A stretch of DNA of 64,000 bases from Acidobacteriota bacterium (GTDB lineage Bacteria > Acidobacteriota > JAAYUB01), in NCBI GenBank assembly GCA_018001935.1, contig JAGNHB010000011.1, forward strand, positions 44,588-108,587, read 5' to 3'. How positions within the stretch are numbered: the first letter of the stretch is position 1; each line of letters opens with the position of its first letter. Made by a program: the position numbers and the translations under genes. Below are positions 18,043 to 26,328 of this stretch, piece after piece. Under the pieces are notes generated by a model. It saw only the letters and a program-made list of their open reading frames with translations. It was not told where the DNA came from and searched no databases.

Positions 18043-19088
18043 TGGACTACAAGGACTACTACAAGGTCCTCGAGGTGGACAAGAACGCCGGCACGGACGT
18101 CATCAAGAAGTCCTACCGCCGGCTGGCGCGGAAGTACCACCCCGACTTCAACAAGGGAAACAAGGCCGCCGAGCAGCGCTTCAAGGAGATCAACGAGGCC
18201 TACCAGGTGCTGGGGGACGAGGAGAAGCGAAAGAAGTACGACCAGCTCGGCGCGGACTGGGACAAGTACAAGGACGCCCCGGGCGGAGGCGGTTTCGACC
18301 CGTCCGCCTTCGCCGGTTTCGGCAACCTCGGCGGACGCGGCGGGGCCGGCAAGCGGGGTGGGTTCAGTGACTTCTTCCGGATGTTCTTCGGCGGCGCCGA
18401 GGAATTCGATTTCACGGGAATGCCCACCGCGGGCGGCCCCCGGCGCCCGCGCCGGCAGGGGGGCGCGGCGCCCTCCGAGGAGCCCGCGGCGGAACTCCCG
18501 GTGAGCGTGCGGGAAGCCGTCGCGGGGACGCGCCAGCGCCTGACCCTGAACCAGGAGGTCCCCTGCGAGGCCTGCGGCGGACGGGGGCTCTCGTCTTCCG
18601 GGGTCTGTCCCCGGTGCGGCGGGCGCGGAGTGAGTGTCCTTCCCGAGACCATCGACGTCAACATCCCGCCGGGGGTGCAGACGGGGTCGAAGGTCCGCCT
18701 TCGCGGGAAGGGAGCCCCGGGTCCCGGCGGCCGCCGCCCCGACCTCTTCCTCGCGGTCCGGGTCCAGCCGGACGCCCTCTTTCGCCTCGAAGGGCGGGAC
18801 GTCCACTGCGAGCTGCCCCTGACGGTCTGCGAGGCGGTGCTGGGCGCGGAGATCGACTGCCCGACCGCCTCCGGCCGGGTCCGGATGCGGATCCCCCCCG
18901 AGACCGACAACGGCCGGACCTTCCGGTTGAAAGGGAAAGGACTCCCCGCCCTCGGGTCCCACCCCGCCGGCGACCAGATCGTGACGGTCCGGGTGGTACT
19001 CCCCCGCAACCTCGGCGAAGCGGAACGGGACCTCTTCCGGCAGCTCGCCGCCCTGCGCCGGGACAACCCCCGCAGCGGCCTGTTCTGA
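18042..19088 (+). CDS. DnaJ-family co-chaperone with a reduced zinc finger
   Basis: A 348-residue protein. The J domain (residues 1-70) has the HPD motif (KYHPDF) that stimulates DnaK. A Gly/Phe-rich linker follows (75-125). The zinc-finger region has only two CxxC(G)xG motifs (CEACGGRG and CPRCGGRG) instead of the four of classical DnaJ, so it can bind at most one zinc. The C-terminal substrate-binding domains (INIPPGVQ-like, GRRPDLFLAVRV, GKGLPALG) are complete. It starts at ATG 18042, overlapping the lolA stop by one base; GTG 18039 is an alternative. Confidence 0.9.
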   Translation: MDYKDYYKVLEVDKNAGTDVIKKSYRRLARKYHPDFNKGNKAAEQRFKEINEAYQVLGDEEKRKKYDQLGADWDKYKDAPGGGGFDPSAFAGFGNLGGRGGAGKRGGFSDFFRMFFGGAEEFDFTGMPTAGGPRRPRRQGGAAPSEEPAAELPVSVREAVAGTRQRLTLNQEVPCEACGGRGLSSSGVCPRCGGRGVSVLPETIDVNIPPGVQTGSKVRLRGKGAPGPGGRRPDLFLAVRVQPDALFRLEGRDVHCELPLTVCEAVLGAEIDCPTASGRVRMRIPPETDNGRTFRLKGKGLPALGSHPAGDQIVTVRVVLPRNLGEAERDLFRQLAALRRDNPRSGLF

Positions 19089-19146
19089 CGACCGGGCGGC
19101 CCGGCCCCGTCCACCGACGGATCTCGACACGAAGGCACCAAACCCC

Positions 19147-20082
19147 ATGCGATACCGACACCTTTTCGGCCCCGTCCCCTCCCGCCGCCTGGGCGCGTCC
19201 CTGGGCGTCGATCTCGTCCCCCACAAGGTCTGCTCCATGGACTGCGTCTACTGCGAGTGCGGGCCCACGACCCGCCTCACCGTCGATCGCGCGGAGTACG
19301 TGCCGACGACGGACGTCCTGTCGGAGATCGACGACTGCCTCGGGCGGGGCCCGCTGCCCGACTTCGTGACCTTCTCGGGCTCCGGCGAGCCCACGCTCCA
19401 CAGCGGCATCGGGACGGTGATCCGCCACCTGAAGGACCGCTGGAAGGCCCCCGTCGCCCTGTTGACCAACGCCACCCTGATGCCGGACCCCGCGGTGCGG
19501 CGCGACCTGTTGCCCCTGGACCTGGTGGTGCCCTCCCTGGACGCCGCCCTGCCGGACAGTTTCGCCCGGGTCAACCGCCCCCACCCCGACGTCCGCTGCG
19601 ACGGGGTGATCGACGGGTTGGCGGCGTTTCGCCGGGAGTACGCGGGGCCGATCTGGCTGGAGGTTTTCGTGGTGGACCCGGTCAACACCGGGGAGGCGGA
19701 CCTTGCGGCACTGCAGGGGGCCCTGGACCGGATTCACCCGGACCGCGTCCAGATCAACTCCCTGGACCGGCCGGGAACGGAAACCTGGGTCCGCAAGACC
19801 CCTCTGCCCGTGCTGGAGGCCCTGGCCGCGAAACTGCGTCACCCCCGGGTGGAGATCATCTCACGGTTCCGGGAGCGGGTGGAGTACCACGCCTTCCGCG
19901 ACGACGTGGCCGAGGCCATCCTGGAAACGGTTTCCCGGCGGCCCTGCACCCTGGACGACCTGTCCGTCTCCCTCGGCCTGCACGCCCTCGAGGCCCGCAA
20001 GTACCTCGACATCCTGGAGGCGGAGAAGCGGCTCCGGGCCGAGCTTGGGGAACGCGGCGTCTTCTACCGCCTCAACCGGTGA
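19147..20082 (+). CDS. radical SAM protein with C-terminal winged helix (COG0731-like)
   Basis: A 311-residue protein. GPVPSRRLGxSLGVDLVPHK and CSMDCVYC (CX3CX2C, residues 29-36) are characteristic of the COG0731 group of radical SAM enzymes related to wyosine-synthesis proteins. TFSGSGEPTLH and NATLM blocks follow. The last 70 residues form a small winged-helix-like domain (RRPCTLDDLSVSLGLHALEARKYLDIL) common in this bacterial subgroup. The substrate is unknown. It lies 58 bp after the dnaJ-like gene and converges on the DJ-1 gene. Confidence 0.88.
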   Translation: MRYRHLFGPVPSRRLGASLGVDLVPHKVCSMDCVYCECGPTTRLTVDRAEYVPTTDVLSEIDDCLGRGPLPDFVTFSGSGEPTLHSGIGTVIRHLKDRWKAPVALLTNATLMPDPAVRRDLLPLDLVVPSLDAALPDSFARVNRPHPDVRCDGVIDGLAAFRREYAGPIWLEVFVVDPVNTGEADLAALQGALDRIHPDRVQINSLDRPGTETWVRKTPLPVLEALAAKLRHPRVEIISRFRERVEYHAFRDDVAEAILETVSRRPCTLDDLSVSLGLHALEARKYLDILEAEKRLRAELGERGVFYRLNR

Positions 20083-20101
20083 CCTCGGAAGACAGTGGGT
20101 G

Positions 20102-20620
20102 TTACGTGAGCAGCCGGACCACGGCCTGGCCAAAGGCCCGGGCGGCGTGGGGCCCGTTGGCGGTGACGATGCGGCCGTCCACCTCCACGTCCTGGCCGGT
20201 GTAGACGGCGCCCGCCTTCTTGAGGGACGGCTCCTCGGAGGGGAAACAGGTCGCCCGCTTCCCCTTCAGGACCCCCGCGCGGGCCAGGGTCCCCGGGGCG
20301 ATGCAGATGGCGCCGAGGACCTTCCCCGCCGCCACGGCGTCGTTGGCGACGGCCAGGGCCCGCGGGTGGTTGAAGTAGTCCGCCGCTCCCGGCCCGCCGA
20401 TGAAGAGGATGGCCTCGTAGTCGGACACGTGGAGATCCTCGATGAGGCGGTCCACCGCCGCCTTGGCGCCGAGCTTGCCCCGGGCGGTGCCGGGGCCGGT
20501 GGAGACCGTTGTCACCCCGATGCCGGCCTTCACCAGGACCTGCCGAGGCTCCAGGTACTCCTCGTCGCGGAACCCGGCCAGCGCCACGATCAGCGCCGCC
20601 TTTTTGCCCTGAACGTCCAT
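20102..20620 (-). CDS. DJ-1/PfpI family protein
   Basis: A 172-residue protein with GAGGAGG before the ATG at 20620. The DJ-1/PfpI fold is clear: GFRDEEYLEPRQVL (with the acidic residue near 20), AILFIGGPGAADYF, and the nucleophile elbow GAICIAPG with Cys106. The residue after Cys is Ile rather than the His of PfpI proteases, as in several DJ-1-like glyoxalase or chaperone subgroups, so a protease role is unlikely. Convergent with the radical SAM gene and divergent from the dehydrogenase. Confidence 0.88.
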   Translation of the reverse strand: MDVQGKKAALIVALAGFRDEEYLEPRQVLVKAGIGVTTVSTGPGTARGKLGAKAAVDRLIEDLHVSDYEAILFIGGPGAADYFNHPRALAVANDAVAAGKVLGAICIAPGTLARAGVLKGKRATCFPSEEPSLKKAGAVYTGQDVEVDGRIVTANGPHAARAFGQAVVRLLT

Positions 20621-20781
20621 TTCGCCTCCTCTGGGTTTCCCGGGATTGCACTGTTTCCCATTATACCAAAATGCGCCTTTTCGCCTCGCGGCGGCCTGCC
20701 GTTTCGCGGCCGCAGGGGATGTGGCCGGCGGCCCGGCGGAGGGTTCAAACCCGGAGATGGCAGGCCGGGGAGGGATTTGTG

Positions 20782-20810
20782 TTGACTTCCGGGCCATTTC
20801 CGGCTATTCC
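20782..20810 (+). promoter_or_regulatory. promoter-like TTGACT-N17-TATTCC
   Basis: The -35 box TTGACT (20782-20787) and -10 box TATTCC (20805-20810) have 17-bp spacing and lie 76 bp upstream of the dehydrogenase start. The remaining part of the 265-bp divergent region shows no gene. Confidence 0.5.
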
Positions 20811-20885
20811 TCCGGTAAAGCCCGCGCATCGGTGATACCGGCCGTTCTCCGTTTGCCGGGTATTGTCGGGAAGGAGGGAAGACCC

Positions 20886-21848
20886 ATGGGATATGCGGAT
20901 GACCGGCACCAGTTGGTGATCGTGGGCGCGGGGCGGGTGGGCTCGACGACGGCGTATGCCGCCCTGGTCTCGGGGATCGCCGACTCCATCACCCTCATCG
21001 ACGCTGACCGGAACCGCGCCGAGGGCGAGGTGATGGACCTCGTCCACGGGCTTCCGTTCGTGTCGCCGACCACGGTGCGTGCCGCCGGGTACGAGGCCTG
21101 CCGCGAGGCCGACGTGATCATCGTGACCGCGGGGGCGGCAAGGCAGCCGGGGGACACCCGCCTCGACCTCGCCCGGCGAAACCTCGCGCTCTACCAGGAA
21201 ATCATCCCAAAGATCGTGGAGTGGACCCGGGAAGCCGTGCTGGTCATCGTGTCGAACCCGGTGGACCTGCTCACCCTGGCCGCGCAACGGATGTCCGGGC
21301 TGCCCCCCTCCCAGGTCGTCGGCACGGGGACCGTCCTCGACACCTCGCGGCTCCGCTCGACCCTGGCGGAACACTTCGCCATCGACGCCCGCAACGTGCA
21401 CGCCTTCGTGGTGGGCGAACACGGCGACTCCCAGGTCACCTTGTGGAGTTCGGCCCGGATCGCCGGCCTGACCCTGGCGGACTATGCGAAGGCTGCCGGA
21501 AGGGCTTGGGGCGCGGACCTCGAGCACGATCTCGAGCGGCAGGTCCTCACCGCCGGGGCCGAGGTGATCCGGCGCAAGGGCGCCACCTACTTCGCCATCG
21601 GGCTCGTTGCCTCCTCCCTTGCGCGGACCATCCTCCACGACGTGCGGTCGATCCTGACCGTGAGTTCCGTCCTCCAGGGCGAGCACGGCCTCGCCGACGT
21701 CGCGCTCTCCCTCCCCTGCGTGGTGGGCCGGGAAGGCTGCGCGAAAGCCCTGACCCTGTCCATCGACGAGCGGGAGTTGGGCGCGCTCCGGTCTTCCGCG
21801 GACACGCTCCGGAAAACCTACGACGAGATCAGTGGCCCAAGGGCCTGA
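20886..21848 (+). CDS. L-lactate/malate dehydrogenase family protein (LDH-like backbone, Arg specificity residue)
   Basis: A 320-residue NAD-dependent 2-hydroxyacid dehydrogenase. The Rossmann motif GAGRVGS and the NAD-binding Asp in LIDAD are at the N-terminus. SNPVDLLT, GTVLDTSRLR and GEHGDSQ (catalytic His179) are typical of LDH. In the active-site loop AGAARQPGDTR the residue aligned with Gln102 of LDH is Arg86, the residue that selects oxaloacetate over pyruvate in malate dehydrogenases. The backbone therefore says LDH and the specificity residue says MDH. I start at ATG 20886; the frame runs upstream to 20646 without support. Confidence 0.9.
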   Translation: MGYADDRHQLVIVGAGRVGSTTAYAALVSGIADSITLIDADRNRAEGEVMDLVHGLPFVSPTTVRAAGYEACREADVIIVTAGAARQPGDTRLDLARRNLALYQEIIPKIVEWTREAVLVIVSNPVDLLTLAAQRMSGLPPSQVVGTGTVLDTSRLRSTLAEHFAIDARNVHAFVVGEHGDSQVTLWSSARIAGLTLADYAKAAGRAWGADLEHDLERQVLTAGAEVIRRKGATYFAIGLVASSLARTILHDVRSILTVSSVLQGEHGLADVALSLPCVVGREGCAKALTLSIDERELGALRSSADTLRKTYDEISGPRA

Positions 21849-21873
21849 AGTTCGCACGCGCCGTTCGCACACG

Positions 21874-22137
21874 CCGTTCGCACGCGCCGTCCCGGCGCGG
21901 GTCTTCGGGTTTCGGGAAAATTTGGCGCCGGCAGCCGCGCTCCTGCAGGGAGGCTTGACGTCCGCGTCGGGACGACGTGTACGAACCGCGCCGTTCGCAC
22001 GCGCCGTCCCGGCGCGGGTCTTCGGGTTTCGGGAAAATTTGGTGCCGGCAGCCGCGCTCCTGCAGGGAGGCTTGACGTCCGCGTCGGGACGACGCGTACG
22101 AACCGCGCCGTTCGCACGCGCCGTCCCGGCGCGGGTT
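21874..22137. repeat. 117-bp tandem repeat (two full copies and a partial third)
   Basis: Copies start at 21874, 21991 and 22108, so the period is 117 bp. Two copies are almost identical (one or two changes); the third stops at about 22137. A further piece of the unit end (CGCGTCGGGACGACGCGTAC) reappears at 22201-22220. The unit contains internal palindromic stretches. Frames through it are open only because the array is GC-rich and periodic; the 21849-22225 gap has no credible gene. Confidence 0.85.
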
Positions 22138-22225
22138 CAGGGGCCAGCCGAGGGGACGGGCCAAGGCAGGATCTGCGGTGCATTGGGAGAGACCGGGGTC
22201 CGCGTCGGGACGACGCGTACGAACC

Positions 22226-23020
22226 TCAGCGTTTGCAGGCGGCGACCATGGCCATGCCGTACTGCACGAAGTGAGTGTCCCGCTTCATCACGTCGAAGAA
22301 GAAACGCCGCATCTCGTCAAGCTTCTTCGAGGTGTGGGTGCCGTGAAGGAAGTGGTGGTACAGCGTCGCTTCCCGGAAGAGGTACTCCGCCAGGACCCGG
22401 TCGTCGATCTGCTGGTTGTTGAATGGCTCCACCCCGACCTCGAGGACCTCGAACCCCGCAGACTCCAGGATGGGAGGCAGGAAGGTCCCCGTGCGGATCT
22501 CCGTGGCGTGCTTTTCACAGAAGCCGCGGACAAGTTCCTCGAAGAAGGTGAACGCCGGTGTTTCGGGCTGGCACAGGGTGAAATCCGGGTCCAGGTCGAC
22601 GACCCACAAGAGGGTCCCCGGCCGGGAAGGGGCGAGCATCCGGGGAAGGGTGCGGCGGGTGTCGGGCAGGTGGAGGACCACGTAGCGCATGAGGATGCCG
22701 TCCGTGGCGCCGAGCGTGTCCAGGGCCCCTTCCACCCTCGCGTCCGCCTGCTGCCAGGTCACGTTGGGAAGCCGTCGACGGCCGGCCTCACGGACCATGC
22801 ACTCCTCCGCGTCCACCCCGGTGAAGGCGATCTCCGGGTGGCGCTCCGCGAGCCTGGAGAGGAAAAGGCCGTTCCCCGTTCCGATGTCCGTGACGTGGCT
22901 GCACCGGGAAAGGCCGTGCTGGAGCATGAATCGGTGGTGGCGGTCGAAGGACAGCTCGACCTGCACGGAGAGCTGTTCCCGGATCAGGTCCTCGAAGCGG
23001 ACCCAGGGGTCCTGGTTCAT
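22226..23020 (-). CDS. class I SAM-dependent methyltransferase
   Basis: A 264-residue protein. Motif I is TDIGTGNGLFLSRLA (about residues 44-58), followed by TGVDAEE and LMRYVVLHLPD blocks of class I methyltransferases. The C-terminal half (FEELVRGFCEKHATEIRTGTFLP) is helical. The substrate is unknown. The start at 23020 follows AGGAGGTGA and overlaps the gmhA-like stop (ATGA), so the two are coupled; a sugar or cell-envelope substrate is possible but not shown. Confidence 0.85.
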   Translation of the reverse strand: MNQDPWVRFEDLIREQLSVQVELSFDRHHRFMLQHGLSRCSHVTDIGTGNGLFLSRLAERHPEIAFTGVDAEECMVREAGRRRLPNVTWQQADARVEGALDTLGATDGILMRYVVLHLPDTRRTLPRMLAPSRPGTLLWVVDLDPDFTLCQPETPAFTFFEELVRGFCEKHATEIRTGTFLPPILESAGFEVLEVGVEPFNNQQIDDRVLAEYLFREATLYHHFLHGTHTSKKLDEMRRFFFDVMKRDTHFVQYGMAMVAACKR

Positions 23021-23595
23021 CGGGTCACCTCCTGGAGCAGGGCTTCCAGCCTTTCGCAGAAAACGTGGCCCAGGACCTCGTGGATTTCCTGGATCCGGGG
23101 CGTGTCCGTGGAATCGACGTCGAAGAGGACATCGCAGAGGGGACCGACGTCGCCGCCCCCCCGACCGGTGAAGCCGACCTTCAGGCACGGGACCCCGGCG
23201 ACGGCCTCGAGGGCGGCCACCACGTTGGGGGAGTTCCCGCTGGTGCTGATGGCGACCACCACGTCGTTCGGGCCGGCCAGGGTGAGCAACTGGCGGGCGA
23301 AGACCCGGTCGTAGCCCATGTCGTTGGCGGTGGCGGTGAGGAGGGCGGGGTTGCCCGCCAGGGCGAACGCGGGGATCCCGGGCCGGTCCAGTCGAAATCG
23401 CCCCATCAGTTCCCCGGCCCAGTGGAGGGCGTCCGCGGCGGACCCGCCGTTCCCCAGCAGGTAGACCCTCCCGCCTTTCCGAACCCGGCGGGCGGCCTCC
23501 CGGGCGGTCTCCTCCACGGTGTCACCGAAGCGATCCACCGCGTCGCGCAACAGGCACTCCAGGTCCACCGCGACCGCTGAAAGCAGGTATTCCAT
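23017..23595 (-). CDS. gmhA: phosphoheptose isomerase-like SIS protein
   Basis: A 192-residue SIS-domain protein. GmhA blocks are present: LLGNGGSAADALHWAGELMGRF, STSGNSPNVVAAL and the C-terminal TPRIQEIHEVLGHVFCERLE with the metal-binding His. GmhA converts sedoheptulose 7-phosphate to heptose 7-phosphate for LPS core heptose. The ATG at 23595 is preceded by GGGAGG; GTG 23601 overlaps that site and is unlikely. A good promoter lies upstream at 23664-23692. Specificity within the SIS family is inferred from the motifs. Confidence 0.85.
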   Translation of the reverse strand: MEYLLSAVAVDLECLLRDAVDRFGDTVEETAREAARRVRKGGRVYLLGNGGSAADALHWAGELMGRFRLDRPGIPAFALAGNPALLTATANDMGYDRVFARQLLTLAGPNDVVVAISTSGNSPNVVAALEAVAGVPCLKVGFTGRGGGDVGPLCDVLFDVDSTDTPRIQEIHEVLGHVFCERLEALLQEVTR

Positions 23596-23663
23596 GGCCA
23601 CCTCCCGACATTCCCCCGGTACTCCGTCGCCACCCCGGCGGGGCGGGGTCCCGGAGAAAACCC

Positions 23664-23692
23664 ACCATACCGTACGGCCCGTCCCCCGTCAA
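23664..23692 (-). promoter_or_regulatory. promoter TTGACG-N17-TATGGT for gmhA-methyltransferase
   Basis: On the minus strand the -35 box TTGACG (23687-23692) and -10 box TATGGT (23664-23669) are 17 bp apart, about 70 bp before the gmhA start. Confidence 0.6.
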
Positions 23693-23723
23693 GATCGACG
23701 TCCCCGTAAAAAGCCCTATCTTG

Positions 23724-23817
23724 CCCGCGAATCACGCGAATGAGCGCGAATCAGAAATCAATAATCAATAGATATTGTTCGTGTTATAAATTCGCGTATC
23801 TTCGTGTTATTCGCGGG
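23724..23817. repeat. interspersed inverted repeat with 28-bp arms (CCCGCGAAT family)
   Basis: The left arm 23724-23751 (CCCGCGAATCACGCGAAT...) and the right arm 23790-23817 are imperfect reverse complements around an AT-rich 38-bp centre. It lies between the gmhA promoter and the nfnA promoter. Similar CGCGAAT-rich hairpins are widespread in bacterial intergenic DNA. Confidence 0.75.
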
Positions 23818-23878
23818 AAATCCCCCTTTTTCGACGCTTCGCGGTCCCATCGCCATCGGTTCCACGTGGAGAAATCGC

Positions 23879-23907
23879 TTGATATCCGGCGGGCCCCCGA
23901 TTATAAT
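23879..23907 (+). promoter_or_regulatory. promoter TTGATA-N17-TATAAT for nfnAB
   Basis: A near-consensus promoter: -35 TTGATA (23879-23884), -10 TATAAT (23902-23907), spacing 17, about 50 bp upstream of the nfnA start. Confidence 0.8.
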
Positions 23908-23957
23908 TCCACTGAAATCGGCTTGATCGCAAATCCTTTCCCTGCGGGGTGCGAGTT

Positions 23958-24836
23958 ATGACTGACGGGTTGAACCAGCCGCCGCCGGCCGTGCCGGATT
24001 TCAGCAACACCTTCCGGGTCGTGGCCAAGCAGGAGCTGGCCAAGCGCACCATCTGCATGATGGAGATCGAGGCGCCCTTCATTGCCCGGAAAGCCCGGGC
24101 GGGCCAGTTCGTCATCCTCCGGGTGACCGACGCCGGCGAACGGGTCCCCATGACCATCACCGACAAGGACCCGGACAAGGGGACCATCACCATCTACTTC
24201 CAGATCATCGGCAAGTCCACGGCGCTTATGCGGACCCTCAAGGTGGGGGAATGCTTCCAGGATGTGGTGGGGCCCCTCGGCGAGCCGGACCGGATCGAGC
24301 GGGTGGGGAAGATCGTGATGGTGGGCGGGGGCACGGGCACGGCGGTGCTCTACCACATCACCAAGGCCTACCGCGAGTTCGACAACTACATCATCGGGAT
24401 CACCGGGGCCCGCGAGAAGGAACTGCTGATCCTGGAAAAGGAGATGCGCCAGCTCTGCGACGAGCTGATGATCTGCACCGACGACGGGAGCCAGGGGGAG
24501 CGCGGGCTGGTGACGGACCTCCTCACCAAGTGCCTGCGGCTCAACCCCGATGTCCGGATGGTCTGGGGGATTGGGCCCCTGGCCATGATGAAGGCCGTGG
24601 CGAACCTGACGCGCCCCTTCCAGATCAAGACCATGGTGAGCCTCAACCCCATCATGCTGGACGGGACCGGGATGTGCGGGTGCTGCCGGGTGACGGTGAA
24701 CAAGTGCACCCGTTTCGTCTGCGTCCACGGGCCGAGTTTCGACGCCCACCAGGTGGACTTCGACGAACTCCTCAAGCGCAAGGGCATGTACCTGGTCCAG
24801 GAGCGGGAGTCCCTGCTCTTCTCCGTGAGACGCTGA
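23958..24836 (+). CDS. nfnA: NfnA-like FAD/2Fe-2S subunit of ferredoxin:NADP+ oxidoreductase (sulfide dehydrogenase subunit type)
   Basis: A 292-residue ferredoxin-reductase-fold protein. It has an FAD domain (RAGQFVILRV, ERVPMTITD), an NAD-binding domain (MVGGGTGTAVLYHITKAY, MVWGIGPLAMMKAVANLT) and a C-terminal cluster motif GTGMCGCC...FVCVHGPSFDAHQVDF that binds a 2Fe-2S cluster. The CGCC has an extra Cys compared with the usual CGGC. With NfnB it forms an electron-bifurcating NADH-dependent ferredoxin:NADP+ transhydrogenase. Start ATG 23958; GTG 23949 is possible. A strong promoter lies just upstream. Confidence 0.9.
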   Translation: MTDGLNQPPPAVPDFSNTFRVVAKQELAKRTICMMEIEAPFIARKARAGQFVILRVTDAGERVPMTITDKDPDKGTITIYFQIIGKSTALMRTLKVGECFQDVVGPLGEPDRIERVGKIVMVGGGTGTAVLYHITKAYREFDNYIIGITGAREKELLILEKEMRQLCDELMICTDDGSQGERGLVTDLLTKCLRLNPDVRMVWGIGPLAMMKAVANLTRPFQIKTMVSLNPIMLDGTGMCGCCRVTVNKCTRFVCVHGPSFDAHQVDFDELLKRKGMYLVQERESLLFSVRR

Positions 24837-24849
24837 CGCCGGAGGACGG

Positions 24850-26277
24850 ATGGAACACGACAAAAGCGAAAAACCCAAAGAGAAGATCCCCCGCCAGAAG
24901 ATGCCCGAACAGAACGTGTCGAGCCGCATCCGGAACTTTGACGAGGTGCCGCTGGGCTACCCGCCGGAGTCCGCCGTCCTGGAGGCGAAGCGCTGCCTCC
25001 AGTGCCGCAACCCGCTCTGCGTCCAGGGCTGCCCGGTGGAAATCGACATCCCGGCTTTCCTCAAGCGGATCAGCGAGGGCGCCTTCCCGGAGGCCATTCG
25101 GAAGATCAAGGAAAAGAATGCGTTGCCCGCCGTGTGCGGCCGCGTCTGCCCCCAGGAGGACCAGTGCGAGAAGCTGTGCGTCCTGGGGGTCAAGGGAAAC
25201 CCGGTCGGCATCGGCAACCTGGAACGGTTCGCCGCCGACGCCGAGTACACGGCGGGGGAAATCGTCGTCCCCCCGGTTGCACCCCCCACCGGCCACCGGG
25301 TCGCCGTGGTCGGCGCCGGGCCTTCGGGATTGACCGTCGCGGCGGATCTGGCGATCCTGGGGCATGACGTGACCATCTTCGAGGCGTTGCACGAGGGGGG
25401 CGGGGTGCTCATGTACGGCATTCCCGAGTTCCGGCTTCCCAAGGCCATCGTCCGGCGCGAGGTGGAGTACCTGCGGCGCCTGGGGGTGAAGATCCACGTC
25501 GACTACATCATCGGGAAGGTCCTGGAAGTCCGGGAACTCCTCGACATGGGTTTCGAGGCGGTGTTCCTGGGCGTCGGCGCCGGGCTCCCCATGTTCATGA
25601 ACATCCCCGGGGAAAACCTCAACGGCGTCTACTCCGCCAACGAGTTCCTCACGCGCTCCAACCTCATGCAGGCGTTCCGCTTCCCCGATGCCGACACCCC
25701 CATCTACGTCGGGAAGAACGTGGCGGTGGTGGGGGGCGGGAACGTGGCCATGGACTGCGCCCGCACGGCGCTGCGGCTGGGGGCCAAGCGCGTCACCGTC
25801 GTCTACCGCCGTTCCCGCACCGAGTTGCCGGCGCGGCACGACGAGATCATCCGGGCGGAGGAGGAGGGGATCATCTTCAACTTCCTGACCAACCCCATCC
25901 GGTACCTGGCCAACGAACAGAGCTGGGTGCGGGCCATGGAGTGCGTCCGGATGGAACTGACCGAGGAGGACGCCTCGGGGCGGCGCGCGGTGATCCCCAT
26001 CGAGGGGTCCGAACAGGTCTGGGAGTTCGACACCGTGATCGTGGCCATCGGCGCCGGGGCCAACCCCATCGTGGCCTCCACGATGCCCGACCTGAAGGTC
26101 AACCGCCGGGGCTACTACGAGGTGAACCCCGAGACCATGGAAACCTCCAAGCCCCGGGTCTACGCCGGCGGGGACATCGTCACGGGCTCGGCCACCGTCA
26201 TCTCCGCCATGGGGGCTGGGAGGGTCGCCGCACGGGCCATCCACCGGCAGCTCACCGGCGGGGCCCCGAAGGCCTAG
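24850..26277 (+). CDS. nfnB: NfnB-like glutamate-synthase-small-subunit-type oxidoreductase
   Basis: A 475-residue flavoprotein. An N-terminal ferredoxin-like domain carries two 4Fe-4S sites (CLQCRNPLCVQGCPVEIDIP and CGRVCPQEDQCEKLCVLG). FAD binding is shown by VAVVGAGPSGLTVAADL, NADPH binding by VAVVGGGNVAMDCARTALRLGA, and the C-terminal FAD block is YAGGDIVTGSATVISAMGAG. It lies 13 bp after nfnA, and the pair is the usual Nfn complex. The N-terminal 20 residues are Lys-rich. GltD homologues share this fold, but no GltB large subunit is nearby, which supports Nfn. Confidence 0.92.
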   Translation: MEHDKSEKPKEKIPRQKMPEQNVSSRIRNFDEVPLGYPPESAVLEAKRCLQCRNPLCVQGCPVEIDIPAFLKRISEGAFPEAIRKIKEKNALPAVCGRVCPQEDQCEKLCVLGVKGNPVGIGNLERFAADAEYTAGEIVVPPVAPPTGHRVAVVGAGPSGLTVAADLAILGHDVTIFEALHEGGGVLMYGIPEFRLPKAIVRREVEYLRRLGVKIHVDYIIGKVLEVRELLDMGFEAVFLGVGAGLPMFMNIPGENLNGVYSANEFLTRSNLMQAFRFPDADTPIYVGKNVAVVGGGNVAMDCARTALRLGAKRVTVVYRRSRTELPARHDEIIRAEEEGIIFNFLTNPIRYLANEQSWVRAMECVRMELTEEDASGRRAVIPIEGSEQVWEFDTVIVAIGAGANPIVASTMPDLKVNRRGYYEVNPETMETSKPRVYAGGDIVTGSATVISAMGAGRVAARAIHRQLTGGAPKA

Positions 26278-26328
26278 TGCCGTTCACCGCGTGATCCGTG
26301 AGCGAAAAATCGATGCAAGGAGATCCAT

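Noticed and set aside
21818..22183. ORFs on both strands with 39-residue repeats
   Set aside because: 117 bp is a multiple of 3, so the tandem repeat keeps frames open on both strands. No start signal or family match.
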